Part shown: positions 21,042 to 31,716 of the stretch, one piece after another
Layout: the number at the start of each line of letters is the position of its first letter
Position numbering within the stretch: the stretch's first letter is position 1
DNA from: Symbiodinium natans
Taxonomy: Eukaryota; Sar; Dinophyceae; Suessiales; Symbiodiniaceae
Direction: 5' to 3'
DNA length: 60,000 nt
NCBI GenBank assembly: GCA_905221605.1
Contig: CAJNDS010001802.1
Coordinates: 492,922-552,921, forward strand
Made by a program: the position numbers and the translations under genes
Notes under the pieces: model-generated
What the model was told of the DNA's origin: nothing
The model's database searches: none
What the model saw: the letters and a program-made list of their open reading frames with translations, nothing else

Positions 21042-21615
21042 GTTTCGCGTTTAGGGTTTGGCCTCTAGAGGTCTGAGGAGTGTTGCGCGCAGGCTTGCTT
21101 CAGCGCATGTCACCCCAGTTTGTTCATCTGCTTGCGTTGAAAGCAGATGGGTGTGCGAATCGACAAAAGATTCTTCAGCAAGAGACCCTCGTAAAAGTCA
21201 ACTCGGCGTCGCTTTGACTGCGCTACAGCCTACGCTCGCCAAGGGGGCATGTGACAAAGCAGCATCTCCTTGACCGATTGGTGAACCGCCTGCTGCCTTC
21301 CAAAGTGCGGAAGCTGCGTGCGTCAGGGACACTTCCCAGAAAGAGTCAACTTTACCAGGCCGGCAGCCCTAAACTTTGCTGCAATCCAGACTCCGGTATG
21401 GACTAGCCGGAAAGCTGCCTGAAGTCATGCAAGCAGGATCAAGCCGGAGACTTCCTCGAACAAAGCATATCAACGTTCAAGATTCGCTATTTAGGCCAGC
21501 CCCATGACCCAAGCCCTGACTTCAAACAACGAAGAGTCAAGTCTCAACACCAAGCCGGACCCTACCTCTTTAAGAGTCAGGAGCCTAGGCCTTAGTTTGA
21601 GACTTGAGGCTCTAG

Positions 21616-21682
21616 TGGCCACGCGGCTCTTACTGTTGCGCGCACAATAAAGATCGAAGTCCGACGGTCCGATGCGGTCCAG
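21616..21682 (+). CDS. candidate exon, repeat-protein gene
   Basis: Reads GHAALTVARTIKIEVRRSDA and then VQ after CTCTAG. The donor is probably GC (CAG|GC), but the frame stays open to 21731. Confidence 0.5.
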
Positions 21683-22101
21683 GCTGCACCTGCGATCCAC
21701 AGGGCTTCTGCACCATCCGCAGCTCGGCATTGAAAGTCACGTGGGGTATGTTCGTTTAGGCGGGGGGGGGGGAGTTCTGCTACATTTTGGGTTAGTTGTT
21801 TTTGTTCGGGTTTCCGGGCGTGGTGTGGATGGATTTTTTGCAATGGCACGTGGAGGTTGTTGGACTCATGGGCTAACAAGATAGTCTGTCCCGAGCAAAG
21901 CCCAGCAGTCACGTCAGAGTAGCTACGGAGCTGACACACGGAGCGCGTAGTGATTATTGCAAGGGTGAAATTCTGTACTATCTTACATGCAAAACCTAAA
22001 CCCCAATCCCTAAACCTTGAACCCTAAACCCTATGAAGCAACTTGTGAATCCTTAAACCCTTAAACCCCGTGAATCAACTTCTCAACACGATGGAATGCA
22101 G

Positions 22102-22195
22102 TGGGTTTCCGAGGGTGGCAGATCGACGAGTCGAAGGATCCAGCGTACCCGCAGAACGAGGACATCCACTTCAAGGTGGCAGACATCATACATGG
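22102..22195 (+). CDS. candidate exon, repeat-protein gene
   Basis: Reads GFRGWQIDESKDPAYPQNED followed by IHFKVADIIH, with GC-rich third positions. The acceptor is ATGCAG and the donor CATGG|GT. Phase is 1 in and 2 out. An alternative acceptor lies 13 bases downstream. Confidence 0.65.
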
Positions 22196-22769
22196 GTGGT
22201 TGTCAAAATTATGGTTTATGGTCCCTCTTCGCAAAACTCATAAATGTCTGTATGTATTTGTACTCCTTCGTGTATTTCACGTGCTGACATACATACATAC
22301 ACACATACAGACACGCATTCATACACACATGCCTAATTATACTGTGAAAAGTAGCGGGTTCTTTGAGAGTTTGTAGGGTTTAGGTTGATCTAACTATGGG
22401 CCCTTTTTGCATCCTCGGCTACGAGGAATAACATGCGGCATAGAGAGGAAAACTCAAATGGTCGAAGACGCCACCCAATTTGGAGGTTTCCGAAGACTAG
22501 GGGCACCACCTTTTTTGGTTTCTTTGAAAAGTTTTGGTGTGTTGGGGTATCTAAGGGGTAATTCTGCGTTTGGAAGCGCTGAATTGGAGGGTTCTGGTTG
22601 AGATCGAGGGTTTTTTAATGAAATAGCGGTACAGCCAGATAGAACTATGGAGTTACACCCTACTTCACTGAAACCCCAGAAATAACTGCACACCGTACTC
22701 CACTGACAACCCAGCTATAACGGCACATGAACCCTCAAGTAAACCCCAGCCGCTGAAAACCTGGAGAGG

Positions 22770-22848
22770 TGGCCACGACCAATCCTTCCAAGACGCCTTT
22801 CCTCACGGACAACTACTGGAAGGCAGATCGTGGCTCCGAAAGTCCAGG
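22770..22848 (+). CDS. candidate exon with TDNYWKAD core
   Basis: Reads VATTNPSKTPFLTDNYWKAD then RGSESP. TNP plus DNYWK is the recurring core. The acceptor is GGAGAG and the donor CCAG|GT, followed at once by TTCAGGG/TTTAGGG repeats. Confidence 0.65.
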
Positions 22849-22950
22849 TTGAGGGTTCAGGGTTCAGGGTTTAGGGTTTAGGGTTTCGGGTTTAGGGTTT
22901 AGGGGTGTATTGGGCTGAGGGTTTATGGGTTTAGGCGGTTTAGGTTTAGG
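22849..22950 (+). repeat. TTTAGGG/TTCAGGG array at a 5' splice site
   Basis: About nine imperfect G-rich heptamers directly downstream of the donor of the exon at 22770. Confidence 0.9.
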
Positions 22951-23204
22951 GCCTGAAAGGTTTTCAGCCCCGGCCAGCATCGGCAAACGTTTTGGTTTTT
23001 CGAGTTTCTAGTCCCAAAGCTCTCCTACCAGCCACTTGCACCTTGACAGCATGCAGAGCTGAGCCATGCAGCAGGGTAAGACGACAAGGCTTACGAAATC
23101 TAAAGGGCCTAACCTGCGATTGTAATGTAAAACAAGCCTTATTTTAAGGTGCTGCGCCCATGGGCGGGCAGCGCACGCAGAAGCCCGGGGCGAGCAGTTT
23201 CTAA

Positions 23205-23362
23205 GCATGTTGAGGCCCCTAAACTCCCTTAAAATCTCTAAGCGTTAAGTTTCTAAGCATTTTCAGGCCCCTAAACTCCCTTCAAATCTCTAAGCGTTTG
23301 AGGCTCCGAGACTCCCTTAACGTTTCTAAGCACTTTATAAGGCCCCTAAACTCCCTTTTTCC
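23205..23362 (+). repeat. tandem repeat, unit about 55-60 bp
   Basis: Three copies of a unit with GGCCCCTAAACTCCCTT...ATCTCTAAGCGTT. It precedes a second tandem array. Confidence 0.85.
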
Positions 23363-23397
23363 TAGCCCCGGGCTTAGACACGTCGCTTATGCCCGCC

Positions 23398-23525
23398 CCT
23401 TTGGGGGGCATCATGCTCCTGATGCCCCCCCGCGGTCCCGCCCCGGGAGCCGCTGATGCTCCTGATGCGCGCCTGGGGGTCCCGGGCTGGACCCGCTGAT
23501 GCTCATGATGCGCGCCCTCTGGGGG
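23398..23525 (+). repeat. tandem repeat, unit about 55 bp
   Basis: About two and a half copies of a GC-rich unit containing CTGATGCTCCTGATGCGCGCC. No exon was seen between 22950 and 24050. Confidence 0.8.
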
Positions 23526-24049
23526 CCTCCGTGGCGACGCAAAAACCACGAAAAAAAAACCGTTCACCGGCGGCACGCGGGGGTCGGCGGCACTGGCGTC
23601 CGGCCTAATTCTGCTTCGCAGAAGGCCAGAGGCCAGCAAGGCTATTCCCGGGACTACCCGGGCTAAAAGGTCCGCATTTGCTCGGTCCTTTGGGGACCTC
23701 GCGCTGCCCGATTTAATGGCTACCGCCAGTGCCGCCGACCCCCTCCAAGGGGGGCCAAGGCACTGTGGGCTCCGGCCGCGGATTATGTATATATATACAT
23801 ATATAGATATATGCGCAGGGCTTGGTCAGGTTGTAGAGTTCAGGGGGGCGAAACATGGAGCCCTGATGCGCAGGGAGTTGGGGCTAAACCCCAAATCTAA
23901 AACCGCAAACCGCAAACCCGAAACCCGCAACCCTGAAACCCCAAACCCCCAAACCCTAAACCCCCGTAACCAGGAGACTTGAACCTGAGGCCTCGTCGTA
24001 CACCCCAAACTCGAAACCACAAACCCGAACCCCTAAAGTCAGCTGAGAA

Positions 24050-27000
24050 GCCACATCCATGGGCCGTGGACCATGAGCCAATGGGGCCAGGAGCCATGGG
24101 TCCAGTGGGGGGCAGGGTGCGTGGGGGGTGGGGGTGGGGGTTGGAAGTGTGGGTGCGAGGGGGTGGGGGTGGGGGTTGGGGGTTGGGGGTGGCAGGGTGC
24201 ATGCGGGGTGGGGGTGGGGGTTGGGGGTGGGGGTGGAGCAGGGGCCATATATAGGACCAGCCTTGGCAGCCATACAGGTCGACGGATGAAGAAGGGGACC
24301 AGGAGCCATGGGTCCATGAGAAGCATGGCGGGGTGCGTGGGGGGCTTGGGCAAGGGGGGGAGCATTGGCAGGCAGGTCGAGGGATGAAGAATGGGACCAG
24401 GAGCCATGGGTCCATGAGAAGCATGGCGTGGTGCGTGGGGAACTTGGGCAAGGGGGGGGAGTATGCGGAGCGGGAAGGGCGGATGGGCGGGGGTGCGTGG
24501 GTGGTGGGGGTAGGGCAAGCGGGCCAAGCGGGGGAGGAGGTCGGGGGGAGTAGGCGGAGCTGGAAGGGCGGAGGGCGGAGCGGGGAGCTGTGGGGCCAGG
24601 AGCTAGGGATCCAGGCATGGGCGGCGGGGGGGGTGGGGGTTGGGGGTGGGGGTGGAGCAGGGGCCAGAAACAGAACCAGCATGGGCAGCCACGCAGGTCG
24701 AGGGATGAAGAATGGAGGAGCCACGGGCCCATGACAAGCATGGCGGGGTGTGTGGGGGGCTTGGGCATTGGGGGGGATTATGCGGAGCGGGAAGGGCGGA
24801 AGGGCGGGGGGCGGCGTGCGTGGGTGGGGGTAGGGGCGGAGAAGCCACACGCAGGGGCCCATGAGCCAATGGGGCCATGGGTCCATGAGGGGCATGGGCG
24901 GCGGGGGAGGGTGCGTGAGGGGTAAGGGGTAGGGAGCTGGGTCAAGGGGATGGAGAGGGGGAGCATGGGCCAGAGGGGAGTAGGGGAGGGCGGAGCGGGC
25001 GGAGCGGGCGGAGGGGGCGGGCATGCACTGGGGCCCTTTAAAGTCAGCTGAGAAGCCACACGCGAGTGAGGGATGGGGAGGGCGCAGGTGGGGGTGGAGC
25101 GTGGGAGTGGGGTGATCTGGGGAGTGAAAGTGAAAGGGCGGGGAAGTGAGAGAATGGAAAAGTGGGGGAGTGAGGGAGCGAGGAAGCGAGGGGGGGTTGG
25201 GGGTGGAGCAGGGGCCTTATATAGGACCAGCATTGGCAGCCATACAGGTCGAGGGATGAAGAATGGGACCAGGAGCCATGTCCATGAGAAGCATGGCGGG
25301 GTGCGTGGGGGGCTTGGGCAATGCGACCAGGAGCCGTGGGTTCATGAAAAGCGTGGCGGGGTGCGTGGGGGGCTTGGGCAAGGGGAATGTGTGTGGAGCA
25401 GGAAGGGCGGATGGGCGGGGAGCGGGTGCGTGGGTGGTGGGGGTTGGGGCGGAGGGGAGCCATGGGGCCAGGAGCCATGAGTGCATGAGGGCTGAGAAGC
25501 CACATCCATGGGCCGTGGACCATGAGCCATGGGGAGCCATGGGGCCAGGAGCCATGGGTCCATGAGGCGTGAGGGGAAAGGGGGAGGGAGCTGGGTGCGT
25601 GAGGGGAAGGTCAAGGGGATGGAGAGTGGGAGCATGGGCCAGAGGGGTGTAGGCGGAGCTGGAAGGGCGGAGGGCGGAGCGAGCGGAGCGGGCGGAGGGG
25701 GCGGAGGGCCCGGGCATGCGCTGGGGCCCTTTAAAGTCAGCTGAGAAGCCATGACAAGCACTGGCGGCGGGGCAGGGTGCGTGCGGGGTGGGGGTGGGGG
25801 TTGCGGGTGGGGGTGGAGCAGCTCGGATGAAGAATCAGACCAGGAGCCATGGGTCCATGAAAAGCATGGCGGGGTGCGTGGGGGCTTGGGCAAGGGGAAT
25901 GTCAAGGGGATGGAGAGTGGGAGCATGGGCCAAAGGAGAGTGAGTAGGCGGAGCTGGAAGGGCGGAGGTCGGAGCGGGCGGAGCGGGCGGAGCGGGCGGA
26001 GGGCCCGGGCATGGACTGGGGCCTTTAATGTCAGCTGAGAAGCCACATCCATGGGCTGGACCACGGATGGGCGGGGAACGGTGGGTGGTGGGGGGTAGAG
26101 CAAGCGGGCCAAGCGGGGGAGGTCGAGGGGATGGAGAGTGGGAGCATGGGCCAAGGGGGGAGTAGGCGCGGAGGGCGGAGCGGGCAGCGGGCGGAGGGGC
26201 GGGCATGCACTGGGGCCAGCTGAGAAGCCACATCCATGGGCCGTGGACCATGAGCCAATGGGGGGTGGGGGTTGGGGGTGGGGGTGGAGCCAGCTGCAAG
26301 TGTGGAAAGGGGTTGGGGGTGGGGGTGGGGGTGGGGGGGAGCCATGGGGCCAGGAGCCATGGGTCCATGACAAGCATGGGTGGCGGGGCAGGGTGCGTGC
26401 GGGGTGGGGGTGGGGGTTGGGGGTGGGGGTGGAGCAGGGGCCATAAATAGGAGGGATGAAGAATGGGACCAGGAGCCATGGGTCCATGAGAAGCATGGCG
26501 GGGTGCGTGGGGGGCGGGGTGCGTGGGTGGTGGGGGTAGGGCAAGCGGGCGGCCATGCACTGGGGGCCGTCGAGCTTGGGATGAAGAATGGGACCAGGAG
26601 CCATGGGTCCATGAGAAGCATGGCGGGGTGCGTGGGGGGCTTGGGCAAGGGAAGGAGTATGCGGAGCGGGAAGGGCGGATGGGCGGGGGGGGGTGCGTGG
26701 GGGTGGGGGTGGAGCAGGGGCCATAAATAGGAGGGATGAAGAATGGGACCAGGAGCCATGGGTCCATGAGAAGCATGGCGGGGTGCGTGGGGGGCTTGGG
26801 CAAGGGGGGGAGTATGCGGAGCGGGAAGGGCGGATGGACGGGGGGCGGGGTGCGTGGGTGGTGGGGGTAGGGCAAGCGGGCGGCCATGCACTGGGGGCCG
26901 GTCGAGCTTGGGATGAAGAGTGGGACCAGGAGCCATGGCTCCATGAGAAGCATGGCGGGGTGCGTGGGGGGCTTGGGCAAGGGAAGGAGTATGCGGAGCG

Positions 27001-27215
27001 GGAAGGGCGGATGGGCGGGGGGCGGGGTGCGTGGGTGGTGGGGGTAGGGCAAGCGGGCGGGCATGCACTGGGAGGAGCCATGGGTCCATGAGAAGCATGG
27101 CGGGGTGCGTGGGGGGCTTGGAAGGAGCGGGGGGCGGGGTGCGTGGGTGGTGGGGGTAGGGCAAGCGGGCGGGCATGCACTGGGGGCCGGTCGAGCTTTG
27201 GATGGGGTGGAGTAG
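24050..27215 (+). repeat. 3.1-kb G-rich minisatellite
   Basis: A complex array with extreme G/C strand skew. The recurring block runs from GGGACCAGGAGCCATGGGTC through AGAAGCATGGCGGGGTGCGT; I see about ten full or partial copies (e.g. near 24298, 24393, 25267, 25326, 25838, 26467, 26590, 26742, 26924). Other blocks include GGTGGGGGTTGGGGGTGG and GCGGAGCGGGCGGAG. It contains very many G-runs. Pro-rich minus-strand ORFs up to 666 codons exist only because the array lacks stops. Confidence 0.95.
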
Positions 27216-27222
27216 GTGGTAG

Positions 27223-27379
27223 GGGCAATGGGTCTTCACTGACGCCGCCCCCGCTCCGGCTGGGGTCGGCGGATAACATTGTCCAGCCCAGTGTCCTCGA
27301 GGCCTTCCATGTGAAGGCGGCTGTGGTCAAGTCTTCCCACATCTACCGGGGCTGGGACATCAATCCGCAGCTCGAGAAC
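27223..27379 (+). CDS. candidate exon, repeat-protein gene
   Basis: Contains SADNIVQPSVLEAFHVKAAV and VKSSHIYRGWDINPQLEN with GC-rich third positions. It starts right at the edge of the minisatellite (acceptor GGTAG). Phase 2 in, 0 out (AAC|GTGC) is continuous with the next exon. Confidence 0.65.
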
Positions 27380-27548
27380 GTGCCTCTGGCAGCATTTATG
27401 GTTGCGAGCTGATTCCCTGTGGCAGCACCCCCTATCAATTCTTGCATTGCTCGGCATTCTCTTTCTCTTTGCATTGGTTTCGATGGATGCTTCCCGTCAT
27501 GTTGTAGTGGCCAGCCTGGGTTGCGACAATGCTGCGCGGGTGTGGCAG

Positions 27549-27605
27549 GTTGATGTCAAGTTGGTCGGCAACAAGTACGCGGCTGGCAAGACATCAGATA
27601 TCGAA
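27549..27605 (+). CDS. candidate exon with VDVKLVGN strand
   Basis: Reads VDVKLVGNKYAAGKTSDIE between GGCAG and GAA|GTGA, phase 0 to 0. It matches VDVILNINAGNAIV at 35550 in sequence and position after the acceptor. The frame is open on both sides, so the exon could be longer. Confidence 0.6.
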
Positions 27606-27748
27606 GTGACGCGCCGCACTCGGCGAGCCTGCCCCGCCTCACTAAGAGGTCACCGGTCATCACCCTGAATCCAGCATAAGAAGCCTAAGCACACAAAGTG
27701 TCTGCACAGCACTTTCTTCAAAAACCTCCTCAGCTTGTCTGCCCGCAG

Positions 27749-27857
27749 AGAGCCTTGAAGCTCTCATGGAGACTCATGGAGAGGTTCACGCCGATCACTG
27801 ATGCGGATACCATCACCATCGAGGCGCAGTCTTGGCTTCACCCTCCCAGGGGTTTCG
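27749..27857 (+). CDS. candidate exon with TITIEA...PPRGF motif
   Basis: Reads RALKLSWRLMERFTPITDAD, then TITIEAQSWLHPPRGF. It contains the hydrophobic strand and the I-x-I-x-A...P-G-F segment. The acceptor is CGCAG and the donor TTCG|GT; phase 0 in, 1 out. Confidence 0.7.
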
Positions 27858-27967
27858 GTTCAAGTTGAGGGTGGCACATATATGTGCCCTTAAAAAAGTA
27901 TGGAAACCGGCCCAATGATGAAGTCTAGGTCGAAGGTCGAAGGTAGATTTGTAATTTTTTCCTTTAG

Positions 27968-28059
27968 GTGGAGCCGCCACTGTGAACCTTGGATTCACGC
28001 CTTGGCAGGCCATCTTCCCGACGCAGTTCAGCTTCGACCAGTCGACTGCAACGGACCTG
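27968..28059 (+). CDS. candidate exon, repeat-protein gene
   Basis: Reads GAATVNLGFTPWQAIFPTQF, then SFDQSTATDL. The acceptor TTTAG and phase 1 complete the glycine split at the previous exon. The donor is CTG|GTCAGT, and TTTAGGG units begin ten bases later. Confidence 0.7.
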
Positions 28060-28069
28060 GTCAGTGCTT

Positions 28070-28123
28070 GGGTTTAGGGTTTAGGGTTTAGGGTTTAGGG
28101 TTTAGGGTTTAGGGTTTAGGGTA
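28070..28123 (+). repeat. TTTAGGG array near a 5' splice site
   Basis: Seven perfect heptamers just inside the intron after the exon at 27968. Confidence 0.95.
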
Positions 28124-28181
28124 GTTTATGTTGAGGATAGACTAGTTGCGCACATACATGTGCCTGGGCTTTACATGTCGT

Positions 28182-28320
28182 CCGACAGATCTCTGGCGTC
28201 GCAGATGCTGCGCTTTGTGCCAGCAAGAGCCTTGCCAGCTGCGCCCAGACATCATACCACCACCTGTGCAGTGTCTTGTCTTTCTACTCAGCAACGGCAG
28301 CAGAGCACAAGGTAGCGCTT
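28182..28320 (+). other. probable exon, frame unresolved
   Basis: After a CCGACAG acceptor two plus frames are open: LWRRRCCALCQQEPCQLRPD and ISGVADAALCASKSLASCAQ. Both are Cys-rich with similar third-position bias, and the upstream phase does not decide between them. Confidence 0.4.
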
Positions 28321-28578
28321 CCGTATGACATCGATGGGCAGAGTGGTGGACTCAGAGCCTCCCTTCCAGCCCCTCAGTTCTTGTTTCTGCCCCAAAGCTA
28401 AGCACCTTGTTGCGTCAGGGCTACAATCAGAAGTTCGCCGCCTAAAGACGTGAACCCTTTCAATGGAGCAACCGAAATCACAGGGGCAAGTTCTTTGCGC
28501 TTGCCTGCCTCTACTGTACTTGTCTAAGCCTCCACGAGCACTGTAAACCCCAAGCTGCTTCTTGTGCACTAAAGGTGG

Positions 28579-28680
28579 GAGTTTGCGCGATAGTAGGGGA
28601 CCCCCCAAATCGGATCCCCAAATAGTAGGGACCCCCTTTTAACGGACCCCAATAAGGTGCCCCGAATTTCGGAAACCCCC
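28579..28680 (-). repeat. fold-back element, GGGTTTnCG family
   Basis: Runs from GTTTGCGCGATAGTAGGGGA to CGAATTTCGGAAACCCCC. Relative to 4760 and 58046 it is inverted, showing both orientations occur. Confidence 0.8.
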
Positions 28681-29050
28681 AGGTGAAGGCGCGACACTCA
28701 TCATCAATCGAGGAGGCAGGGATGCACGCAACGCGTGATGTATAGCTCCAAGCCCGGTCAGCAGGTACGTAGATTTTGTACATCATGTACAGTCGGCGAT
28801 CTTGCTTATTGCAGCGACTCTGAGATGTGGGCTTAGTATGGCTGGCAAGAACTTAAATCGGTACAACGAGTTCACGAAAGAGAGGTGTCTTTGTCGTCAA
28901 GTTAGGCGCCCCAGCTTGCGGCCTGAAACAGTACAGGCATTACCTCGAGTACTGTATTTGTAATTATTCAGCCAGGAACTTGCCCCACAGCCCGCAAGTG
29001 AGTCAAGTGACCTCAAGTTTCCTCTCAAGTGCCCTCCCTCTTTTGACCAG

Positions 29051-29146
29051 CTTTCCGGGCCGGCATCATGGCCACCATCCGCATCAACACCGTGCGTCTG
29101 GGTCGTGCAGGCGGACAGCCTCGCGCTCAGTGCGCCCGGTGACTGT
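29051..29146 (+). CDS. candidate exon with ALSAPGDC motif
   Basis: Reads LSGPASWPPSASTPCVWVVQ, then ADSLALSAPGDC, between GACCAG and TGT|GTGT, phase 0 to 0. ALSAPGDC parallels IRAAPGD at 57169, and STPCVW parallels STPCATW at 41019. A second frame (MATIRINTVRLG) is also open. Confidence 0.55.
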
Positions 29147-29234
29147 GTGTCCGAAGCACCGCCGCGCACCATGAAATCGACATGAAGTTCCAACCAGACA
29201 TTGGAAGTCAATTCGCCTCATGCTCATCATCATC

Positions 29235-29235
<1 letters not shown>

Positions 29236-29271
<36 letters not shown>
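29236..29271 (+). repeat. (CTG)n microsatellite
   Basis: About eleven CTG units in an intron. Confidence 0.95.
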
Positions 29272-29273
<2 letters not shown>

Positions 29274-29309
29274 GCAGGGACACTGACTCTTGCCGGGTGT
29301 TGCGGCTAG

Positions 29310-29403
29310 CCGAGGACTCGTTTCAACCTCATCACTTACAAGGATGAGACGCGGCTAGAGAAGAGGGTCCGGAACCCAGCGGGTCTCACCTTCACCAGAA
29401 CAT
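29310..29403 (+). CDS. candidate exon with NPAGLTFTR
   Basis: Reads RFNLITYKDETRLEKRVRNP, then AGLTFTR. GLTFT recurs at 42233 (IGLTFTKD). The acceptor is GCTAG, phase 0; the donor ACAT|GT is tentative. Confidence 0.6.
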
Positions 29404-29836
29404 GTTGGACGGCAGATATGCGTTCACCACGCAGTCTCGTTCAAACCTTGCGAAGGCCCCCTCAACACCTAAGACTTACAATCTGAAACGACTGACGCTC
29501 CCTGGCCACTTCGCTTGCACAAAGCCTCGGCACTACAGCTCAAATCCCGGAAGCCCTCAAACATCCCTACTCCCTAAGTCGACGTCTTATTTATGATCCC
29601 CTATAAAGGAAGGTTTAAGCCCTGAAAGCCTAAACATCCCAAAGCCCTAAGCCCTATAGACCCATAAGCCCCCCTTACAACCCTTGAACACCTCCTGTTA
29701 GCCCCCTTAACACCTCGAAGAAAAACCCCTATGAACCCCTTCAAAACCTCTAAGGAAAACCCCCTATGACTCCCTTTAAACCTCTAAGGAAACCCACTCT
29801 TAAACCCCTTTAACACCCCTAAGGAAAACCCCCTAT

Positions 29837-29908
29837 GAACCCTAAACCCTAAACCCTAAACCCTAGACCCTAGACCCTAGACCCTAGACCCTAGACCCTA
29901 GACCCTAG
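29837..29908 (+). repeat. CCCTAAA then CCCTAGA array at a 3' splice site
   Basis: Three to four CCCTAAA units are followed by about seven CCCTAGA units, ending exactly at the acceptor (CCCTAG) of the next exon. Confidence 0.95.
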
Positions 29909-29958
29909 ACCGCCAAGGACGAGAAGTTGGACTTCGATGGAGGCTTCCGGTTGCCTGG
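29909..29958 (+). CDS. candidate exon, repeat-protein gene
   Basis: Reads TAKDEKLDFDGGFRLP. The acceptor is the last unit of the heptamer array and the donor is CCTGG|GT. Phase is 0 in and 2 out. It starts a run of exons in continuous phase. Confidence 0.65.
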
Positions 29959-30294
29959 GTTGCCTGGCGCTCGGCACGCTCCAGGTTTACCGGGTTGCTG
30001 CTGAGGGTTTAGTGTTTAAGGGTTTGCTGCAGGGTTTTAGGGCATAGGGAAGTTTAGGGTTGGGGGTTCGGGGCTTCTTTTGGCCAGAATGGGGAAGCAA
30101 GACTTGCCATGGTTCATATCTCCCTATTGTAGTATCTGCGTTTAAGTTCGCCAGGTCTCCGTTGTTCGGTGTTAGGACTGTTAGGACTTTGGGCTTTGGG
30201 GGTTAGGGGCCCTGAGGGATTCCGATTGCCAAAGCCTAAACTTCCCAAACATCAAATACGACAAGTCTTGACCTCCCCAAGCACTTTCTCACAG

Positions 30295-30325
30295 CCTAAA
30301 CCCTAAACCCTAAACCCTAAACCAG
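30295..30325 (+). repeat. CCCTAAA tract at a 3' splice site
   Basis: Four C-rich heptamers end in CCAG, the acceptor of the exon at 30326. Confidence 0.95.
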
Positions 30326-30382
30326 GATCACGGTGCAGGGCACGCCCGTGCTGAAGAGCATGCCCCGCTCCCAGGATTCACC
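30326..30382 (+). CDS. candidate exon, repeat-protein gene
   Basis: Reads ITVQGTPVLKSMPRSQDS between ACCAG and CC|GTAGT, phase 2 to 2, continuous with both neighbours. Confidence 0.65.
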
Positions 30383-30564
30383 GTAGTAATTCGTGGTGTT
30401 GGGTCTTTCATGTCCCCCCAGTCGCGAAATGGTTGAGGGTTTGGGGTTTAGGGCATATAGCGTTTAGGGCTATGAGCGCCGGATTCGCGCAGCGTCGAAG
30501 TGTCACGATCGTCTTTCGTCGACGCGACGTGCCGGCATCGCCTTCCTGACAGCCTGGGCAGCCT

Positions 30565-30816
30565 GTGAGCCAATCACCCTCCAGACCCCTGAAATCCTCC
30601 GCGCCAACAACCAAAGCCCTAAAGTCCGCTGCTTCGCCTCTAGAGCCCGTAGCCGAGGGCGCACACCGACTTTTTGAGCCCATCTGTGAGGCGTTGAGAG
30701 GTTTGGATGAGAGATTGAAGCGTGGCAGATGTGCGGACAAAGCAGAGAAGCCGATGGGACGATACTCAATACATCGCCTCATGGGCTTAAGGGGCACGGC
30801 ACAGTGCACCACATGA
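30565..30816 (+). other. open frame, exon uncertain
   Basis: An 83-codon plus frame (EPVAEGAHRLFEPICEALRG) and a 134-codon minus frame overlap here. Composition suits a helical protein, but no splice sites fit the neighbouring phases. Left unassigned. Confidence 0.3.
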
Positions 30817-30934
30817 TGGCTCTTTTTCGATCGGCCCTCGACACTTCTACTCAGGCTCGACCACGCAAGAGTCGAATCCGAGGTACCAGGATGCCAAGGC
30901 CATGTACCCGGTGAAGTCGCTCTTCCAGCCGAGG
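30805..30934 (+). CDS. candidate exon, repeat-protein gene
   Basis: Reads APHDGSFSIGPRHFYSGSTT, then NPRYQDAKAMYPVKSLFQPR. The acceptor is GCACAG, phase 2. The donor is AGG|GTGC, or GA nine bases later; both leave phase 0. Confidence 0.65.
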
Positions 30935-31077
30935 GTGCTGGAGGACACGGGAGGGGGGCCAGGGGCTAATTTAACGTGTTTCCTGGCTGAGCTGAAGCCT
31001 CCCTGAAGGCCCCATGAGAGTAGGGGGCTCTCAAGTTTCGAGGCTTTGGAGCCAAACACGTCTCCCACAACTCGAAG

Positions 31078-31151
31078 TGCCCCGGACTGCTTGAGGATGC
31101 CAAAGCTGAGTTCACGCTCTCCTTCACGCGGGCGGTTCAGGCTTCTGAGAG
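31078..31151 (+). CDS. candidate exon with FTLSFT strand
   Basis: Reads CPGLLEDAKAEFTLSFTRAV, then QASE, between CGAAG and AG|GTGC. Phase is 0 in and 2 out. A TTTAGGG tract follows the donor at 31170. Confidence 0.65.
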
Positions 31152-31321
31152 GTGCGCCAGCTGAGAGGTTTCGGGTTTAGGGTTTAGGGTATCCCCTCGT
31201 CATGTGAAGGACAGTTCGTTTGAAGAGACACGTCCCATGCCGGAACCAGTGGCATGTTGCTTGACCGTTACATTGAAACCCCGGCGATTGGGCTTTGACT
31301 GGTGACGCTCTCTTCAGTGAG

Positions 31322-31398
31322 GCTCCTCATCACATGCCAAGGGCAGGCGCAGTACCAACTCAAGCCCGGAGCTCGAGTCAATCTCGGCGTTGAGTTCC
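31322..31398 (+). CDS. candidate exon, repeat-protein gene
   Basis: Reads LLITCQGQAQYQLKPGARVN, then LGVEF. The acceptor is AGTGAG and the donor TTCC|GTAA. Phase is 2 in and 1 out, joining the previous exon with a single Arg codon. Confidence 0.7.
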
Positions 31399-31488
31399 GT
31401 AACCTTTGACTGTTTGTGGGTGGCTGAATCCCCTGTAGCATGGCTTGGCATCCAAAATCTATGCTTTTGTCGGCCTTTCGTTCCCCAG

Positions 31489-31508
31489 GAAACTGGACAC
31501 GTAGCCAG
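31489..31508 (+). CDS. candidate 20-nt microexon
   Basis: Reads NWTRSQ between CCCCAG and a GC donor. Phases 1 in and 0 out link the exons at 31322 and 31647. NW fits the core motif, but the call leans on phase. Confidence 0.4.
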
Positions 31509-31646
31509 GCCTCAGCAGCACCAACAGCTAAGGGGCTATGAATCTGGGCCTCGGATCGCTAGTAGTAGGCAGGAAACCCCCTGCAAGGACTCTCCATATT
31601 GACCCAGGGACATTTCAGGAGTCCGAACTTAGAGAATTCCTTGGAG

Positions 31647-31699
31647 TACGTTGTCATCCAGCCCCACATCCGCAAGTGTCCCGTCGAAGGCTCGCATGG
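31647..31699 (+). CDS. candidate exon, repeat-protein gene
   Basis: Reads YVVIQPHIRKCPVEGSH between TTGGAG and CATGG|GT. Phase is 0 in and 2 out. Third positions are GC-rich. Confidence 0.6.
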
Positions 31700-31716
31700 G
31701 TGGGTTGTCTTCGGCG

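Noticed and set aside
23897-27342. Long Pro-rich minus-strand ORFs (375, 402, 409 and 666 codons)
   Set aside because: They lie in overlapping frames across a G-rich minisatellite; absence of stops follows from base composition, and no domain, start context or splice signal supports them.
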